In this document: in pieces, positions 6,713 to 9,888 of the stretch
How the letters are laid out: every line of letters begins with the position of its first letter
Position numbering within the stretch: the first letter of the stretch is position 1
Assembly (NCBI GenBank): GCA_021826835.1
Contig: JAKAYH010000054.1
Span: forward strand, 1 to 9,888
DNA: 9,888 nucleotides
Source of the DNA: Thermoplasmata archaeon
GTDB taxonomy: Archaea > Thermoplasmatota > Thermoplasmata > Thermoplasmatales > Thermoplasmataceae
Direction of reading: 5' to 3'
The notes under the pieces: model-generated
The model's database searches: none
Seen by the model: only the letters and a program-made list of their open reading frames with translations
What the model was told of the DNA's origin: nothing
Made by a program: the position numbers and the translations under genes

Positions 6713-8005
6713 ATGAGAAATATAGTTCTGGGGCTTATGTTTGGTGATGAAGGTAAGGGAAAGGTCGTGGACTTTCTTACCGACGAAAAAACAACAGTAA
6801 TCAGGTTCAATGGGGGAACAAATGCGGGGCACACAGTAGTTACTTCCAGAGGAAAATTCAAATTCCATCTTCTTCCATCTGGGGCACTTAGGGCTTCCGA
6901 TATTGTTCTGGGAAACGGTATGGTCATTGATCCTTTTGCATTGAAAGAAGAACTGGAAATATACAAAGAGGAGAATAGCGATCTCAGAATAATGATAAGC
7001 AAGGCTGCTTCTGTTGTAACACCAGTTCACATTTATATCGACAAAAAGCAGGAAGAGCTCAGAGGTGACCTGAAGATAGGAACAACATCTAAGGGCATTG
7101 GGCCATGTTATGAGGACAAATTTTCCAGAAATGGTATTAGAATAGGAGATCTTCTTGATCAACCTACAATATTGAACAAGTTAAAATTAATGACAAAAAT
7201 GAGAAAGCATCTTCTTGAGGGGAGTGAATTCCTCAATGAAGAAACCCTGAAGAAGATTTCAATGGATCTTAACAATGTGGGAAAAATCATTGAACCTCTG
7301 ATGTGCAACACCGAGTTATTTTTAGAAAAGAAGAAATCAGAGGGAAATTTACTCTTTGAAGGTGGCCATGGCGCTCTTCTTGATATCGACTTTGGGGTAT
7401 ATCCATATGTAACATCTTCCAACACAATGTCAGGAGGAGCCATGACTGGTAGCGGTTTCAGCTTGAGGAAAGTAAACAATATAATCGGGGTTACGAAATC
7501 TTATATCTCCAAGGTTGGTGAAGGTCCTTTTCCCACAGAAATCTCTGGGGAAACTGCAGATTCAATAAGAGAAGCAGGGGGAGAATACGGAACAACCACC
7601 GGAAGACCAAGAAGAATTGGGTGGCTCGATATTCCGCTGTTGAAATATTCAATAATGCTCAACGATGTTGATGTTTTGGCAATGACGATGCTGGATGTAA
7701 TAGGTAAACAAAAAAGCATTCTCATATGCGAATCTTACAGAGAAGATTATGACTCACCTGTGCAGGCAATGATAGAAAAGAAAAAGGCCACCCCCGAATA
7801 TATAGAAATGGCAAGTTGGGGCGAGATTAAGGATTCTGAGATAGATGAGATGATTCTAAAGGGATATTATGGTCTGCCACAGGAAATGAAGGATTTCATA
7901 TCAAAGGTTGAATCACTGACCGGTAAAGAAATTGGTATTATTTCATTGGGTCAGAGAAGGGAGAAAACAATAATCAGGGAAAAATGGAAAAGTATTCTTA
8001 AATGA
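6713..8005 (+). CDS. purA: Adenylosuccinate synthase
   Basis: Joins IMP and aspartate using GTP to make adenylosuccinate, the first committed step from IMP to AMP, in the cytosol. The 430-residue length matches the bacterial and eukaryotic enzyme (E. coli 432), not the roughly 340-residue short form of Pyrococcus and Methanocaldococcus. Motifs: FGDEGKGK (10-17) with catalytic Asp12; NGGTNAGHT (33-41) with catalytic His40; GTTSKGIGP (123-131), the IMP-binding loop; FEGGHGALLDIDFG (215-228); YPYVTSSNT (230-238); GPFPTE (271-276); TTTGRPRRIGWLD (294-306), the aspartate- and IMP-contacting loop; SLGQRREKTI (411-420), the guanine-binding end. Two active-site glutamines of E. coli are changed: Gln34 is Asn33 and Gln224 is His219. 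The start ATG sits about 25 bases after a TATA-like box. hutU follows 14 bases after the stop on the same strand, so both are probably on one mRNA. Confidence 0.95.
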   Translation: MRNIVLGLMFGDEGKGKVVDFLTDEKTTVIRFNGGTNAGHTVVTSRGKFKFHLLPSGALRASDIVLGNGMVIDPFALKEELEIYKEENSDLRIMISKAASVVTPVHIYIDKKQEELRGDLKIGTTSKGIGPCYEDKFSRNGIRIGDLLDQPTILNKLKLMTKMRKHLLEGSEFLNEETLKKISMDLNNVGKIIEPLMCNTELFLEKKKSEGNLLFEGGHGALLDIDFGVYPYVTSSNTMSGGAMTGSGFSLRKVNNIIGVTKSYISKVGEGPFPTEISGETADSIREAGGEYGTTTGRPRRIGWLDIPLLKYSIMLNDVDVLAMTMLDVIGKQKSILICESYREDYDSPVQAMIEKKKATPEYIEMASWGEIKDSEIDEMILKGYYGLPQEMKDFISKVESLTGKEIGIISLGQRREKTIIREKWKSILK

Positions 8006-8011
8006 AGTGAT
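8006..8011 (+). promoter_or_regulatory. Ribosome binding site for hutU
   Basis: AGTGAT lies immediately after the purA stop and 8 bases before the ATG at 8020; it matches the GGTGAT part of the archaeal anti-16S sequence with one difference. It favours ATG 8020 over the in-frame TTG at 8011, which would begin inside this motif. Confidence 0.4.
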
Positions 8012-8019
8012 TGCAGAAT

Positions 8020-9681
8020 ATGTCAGAGGCAAGAATAGTCAGAGCTCCACGTGGAAAGGAACTTAACGCCAGAGGATGGCAGCAGGAAGCTGCCCTTAGA
8101 CTTTTAATGAACAATCTGGATCCGGAGGTAGCAAAAGACCCGGATAATCTCATTGTCTATGGTGGAAAGGGAAAAGCTGCAAGAACATGGGAAGATTTCG
8201 ATGAAATAGTCAACATGTTAAAGGAATTATATTCAGATGAAACGCTTATAATTCAGTCAGGAAGGCCTCAGGGAGCTTTTAAAACAACAAAGGACTCTCC
8301 CAGAGTCATTATAGTTAATGCACAGATTGTGCCTAGATGGGCAACAGATGACATATTCTGGGAGCTTGAAAGAAAAGGGCTCACAATGTTTGGCCAGATG
8401 ACTGCAGGAAGCTGGATCTACATAGGCACACAGGGAGTGCTTCAGGGAACTTATGAAACGCTCTGGGCTCTAGCAAAACAGGAATTCGGTTCCGAATCAC
8501 TGAAAGGGAAATGGGTCTTATCTTCCGGCCTTGGGGAGATGGGTGGAGCACAGCCTCTTGCCACAACTATGAACGATGGAGTAGGTATATTCATCGATGT
8601 GGATCAGACAAAGATTGACAGGAGAATAAAAGGAAAGTATCTTGATATGGAGGCAAAATCCATAGAGGAGGCACTGAGAATAAAGGACGAGTATCTTTCA
8701 AAGGGGAAACCTGTATCAATTGGCGTCTTGGGAAATGCAGCTACATTATATAGGAAACTTGCAGACATGAAAATATGTCCAGATGTAGTCACTGACCAGA
8801 CTGCAGCACACGATCTAAATCTTGGGTACATACCTGAAGGTTATACTGTCGAAACAGCTGAAGAATTCAGGAAATCAAATCCTGAACAGTACAGGAAAGA
8901 AGTATATGAGTCAATAGTGAAGGAAACTAAGGCAATTCTGGAATTCAAGAAGATGGGGTCAAAGGTCTTTGATTATGGAAATAATCTGAGAACAAGAGCG
9001 AAGGAGGGGGGCCTCAACAATGCATTTGAAATACCCGGGTATGTGCCTGCATATATCAGGGATCTCTTCAGTATTGGTTCAGGACCATTCAGATGGGTTG
9101 CTCTCTCAGGGGAAAAAGATGATATCTTTGCAATTGACGAGGCGATAAAATATCACCTTGGATATGATGAACATCTTGTAAAATGGCTTAATCTGGCAAA
9201 GGAAAAGGTAAAATTCCAGGGACTGCCAGCAAGAATATGCTATGCGTCATATGGTCAGAGGGAAAAAATTGGTCTTATAATTAATGATATGGTCAGGGAC
9301 GGTAAGGTCAAAGCACCTGTGGCAATAGGCAGGGACCATCATGACACGGGTTCTGTGGCTTCACCATTCAGGGAGACAGAAAATATGAAGGATGGCAGTG
9401 ATGCCATTGCAGACTGGCCCATTATAAACGCATTACTCAATGCAATATCAGGTGCAACTTGGGTCTCTGTGCACCACGGCGGAGGTACCGGCATTGGCAA
9501 CTCAATACACTCCGGATTCGTTTTAGTAGCAGACGGTTCAAAGGAAGCAGAGGAGAAGATCAAGAGAGTTCTGAATGCAGATCCGGGATTGGGTGTAATC
9601 AGGCACGCAGATGCCGGTTATGACAAATCAAAGGAACTTATCGCCAAGGGTGTTAAATTCAAAAGACCTTATTTTAAGTGA
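8020..9681 (+). CDS. hutU: Urocanate hydratase (urocanase)
   Basis: Second step of histidine degradation: hydrates urocanate to imidazolone propionate using tightly bound NAD+ as an electrophile; cytosolic. The 553 residues match the usual family length (about 550-560). Evidence: [20 protein letters not shown] (8-27), the near-universal N terminus; [10 protein letters not shown] (29-38) and [11 protein letters not shown] (47-57); glycine-rich NAD-binding [12 protein letters not shown] preceded by a hydrophobic strand; and [16 protein letters not shown] with Cys407, corresponding to the essential Cys410 of Pseudomonas putida urocanase. [16 protein letters not shown] follows, as does the conserved [11 protein letters not shown] near the C terminus. 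All catalytic features are present. The start at ATG 8020 gives the family N terminus; TTG at 8011 would add three residues. It is the second gene after purA with a 14-base gap. No other hut gene (hutH, hutI, hutG) is in the window, so the rest of the pathway must lie elsewhere. Confidence 0.96.
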   Translation: MSEARIVRAPRGKELNARGWQQEAALRLLMNNLDPEVAKDPDNLIVYGGKGKAARTWEDFDEIVNMLKELYSDETLIIQSGRPQGAFKTTKDSPRVIIVNAQIVPRWATDDIFWELERKGLTMFGQMTAGSWIYIGTQGVLQGTYETLWALAKQEFGSESLKGKWVLSSGLGEMGGAQPLATTMNDGVGIFIDVDQTKIDRRIKGKYLDMEAKSIEEALRIKDEYLSKGKPVSIGVLGNAATLYRKLADMKICPDVVTDQTAAHDLNLGYIPEGYTVETAEEFRKSNPEQYRKEVYESIVKETKAILEFKKMGSKVFDYGNNLRTRAKEGGLNNAFEIPGYVPAYIRDLFSIGSGPFRWVALSGEKDDIFAIDEAIKYHLGYDEHLVKWLNLAKEKVKFQGLPARICYASYGQREKIGLIINDMVRDGKVKAPVAIGRDHHDTGSVASPFRETENMKDGSDAIADWPIINALLNAISGATWVSVHHGGGTGIGNSIHSGFVLVADGSKEAEEKIKRVLNADPGLGVIRHADAGYDKSKELIAKGVKFKRPYFK

Positions 9682-9682
9682 A

Positions 9683-9722
9683 GGATTGAAATCTTATCTC
9701 AATCCATAAATCAAAATTTTTT
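9683..9722 (+). terminator. Candidate terminator of the purA-hutU transcript
   Basis: Two bases after the hutU stop, GGATTGA (9683-9689) and TCAATCC (9699-9705) form a perfect 7-base stem with a 9-base loop, followed 11 bases later by six T (9717-9722). Archaeal termination depends mainly on T-runs, so the T-run may be the active part and the hairpin an mRNA 3'-end stabiliser. Confidence 0.45.
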
Positions 9723-9776
9723 GAAATATTTCCTGAATCATAGTAGCCATAAGCCAAATTTTTTGAACATAAATAT
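9712..9776 (+). repeat. Pair of imperfect AT-rich direct repeats
   Basis: CAAAATTTTTTGAAATATT (9712-9730) recurs as CCAAATTTTTTGAACATAAATATT (9754-9776, ends trimmed to the similar part), 42 bases apart. Each core, CAAAATTTTTTG, is itself nearly palindromic. They lie between the hutU end and the next gene and may be tandem T-run terminators or protein-binding sites upstream of the nucleotidyltransferase gene. Confidence 0.35.
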
Positions 9777-9794
9777 TAATGAAAGCTTAATTAG
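9771..9794 (+). promoter_or_regulatory. Possible promoter of the nucleotidyltransferase gene
   Basis: Two overlapping candidates: AAATATTAAT (9771-9780), centred about 39 bases before the ATG and implying a leader of roughly 14 bases, and GAAAGC-TTAATTAG (9781-9794), with a BRE-like lead and centred about 25 bases before the ATG, implying a leaderless mRNA. The second fits the other promoters of the window better. Confidence 0.3.
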
Positions 9795-9814
9795 AAAATT
9801 GCTGATATGGTCAT

Positions 9815-9888
9815 ATGGGAGTAAAGGCAATTTTAATGGCTGGAGGGAAAGGTACAAGACTAAGGCCAATTACATATTCAATTCCGAA
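9815..9888 (+). CDS. Sugar-phosphate nucleotidyltransferase, N-terminal fragment (runs off the window)
   Basis: Only the first 24 codons are present. They read MGVKAILMAGGKGTRLRPIT followed by YSIP, the unmistakable N-terminal signature of the nucleotidyltransferases that join NTPs to sugar 1-phosphates: L-M-A-G-G-x-G-T-R-L-x-P-x-T is the nucleotide-binding loop, with the catalytic Arg in GTRLRP. Members include glucose-1-phosphate thymidylyl- or uridylyltransferases and mannose-1-phosphate guanylyltransferases; the substrate, and whether a C-terminal left-handed helix domain follows, cannot be seen here. ATG 9815 is the only usable start: the frame has a stop at 9803, and the ATG at 9807 is in another frame that stops within six codons. 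In archaea such enzymes usually feed cell-surface glycan or N-glycan synthesis. Confidence 0.85.
   Translation, partial: MGVKAILMAGGKGTRLRPITYSIP

Noticed and set aside
6629..7162. 177-codon open frame on the - strand over the purA start
   Set aside because: It covers the purA promoter and N-terminal coding region; the translation is low-complexity and resembles no protein, so it is an antisense shadow of purA.
8011..8013. TTG at 8011 as the hutU start
   Set aside because: It falls inside the probable ribosome site and adds three residues ahead of the usual family N terminus; ATG 8020 fits better.

Overview
The window looks like chromosomal DNA of an AT-rich archaeon, most likely one of the Thermoplasmatales or a close relative. 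This is inference from: heavy AGA/AGG and ATA codon use; TATA-like boxes 25-30 bases before several first genes with almost no leader, together with GGGAG- and GTGAT-type ribosome sites elsewhere; and the mix of an APC permease, a homodimer-type isocitrate dehydrogenase, PurA and urocanase. No 16S gene or other taxonomic marker is present, so the placement rests on style and gene content.

Left part (1-2458): a signalling cassette. A Ser/Thr-type protein kinase (+ strand) meets tail-to-tail, with 5 bases between stops, a two-gene - strand unit encoding a von Willebrand A (vWA) protein and a PP2C-type phosphatase that overlap by 4 bases. vWA + PP2C + kinase is the composition of the TerY-P phosphorylation triad known mainly from bacterial stress and conflict systems. 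The kinase start lies 10 bases from the window edge, so more of the system may lie to the left.

Middle (2459-6712): a 205-base divergent promoter region separates the vWA gene from a 12-helix APC-type permease. It is followed, 73 bases on, by an aldehyde dehydrogenase (ALDH)-fold protein in which the catalytic cysteine and general-base glutamate appear to be replaced, so it is probably not a normal dehydrogenase. That gene overlaps by 8 bases, tail-to-tail, the gene for an NADP-type isocitrate dehydrogenase (TCA cycle). A second divergent promoter region (about 6530-6712) lies between icd and purA.

Right part (6713-9888): adenylosuccinate synthase (AMP synthesis), then, 14 bases later, urocanate hydratase (second step of histidine breakdown), probably one transcript. 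A hairpin followed by a T-run ends this unit. After an AT-rich spacer the first 24 codons of a sugar-phosphate nucleotidyltransferase run off the window edge.

The two most interesting items are the archaeal TerY-P-like triad with its kinase turned round, and the ALDH-fold candidate pseudoenzyme beside a transporter. The central-metabolism genes are otherwise conventional, with a few active-site substitutions noted in PurA and Icd. No tRNA, rRNA, CRISPR array or insertion sequence was found.
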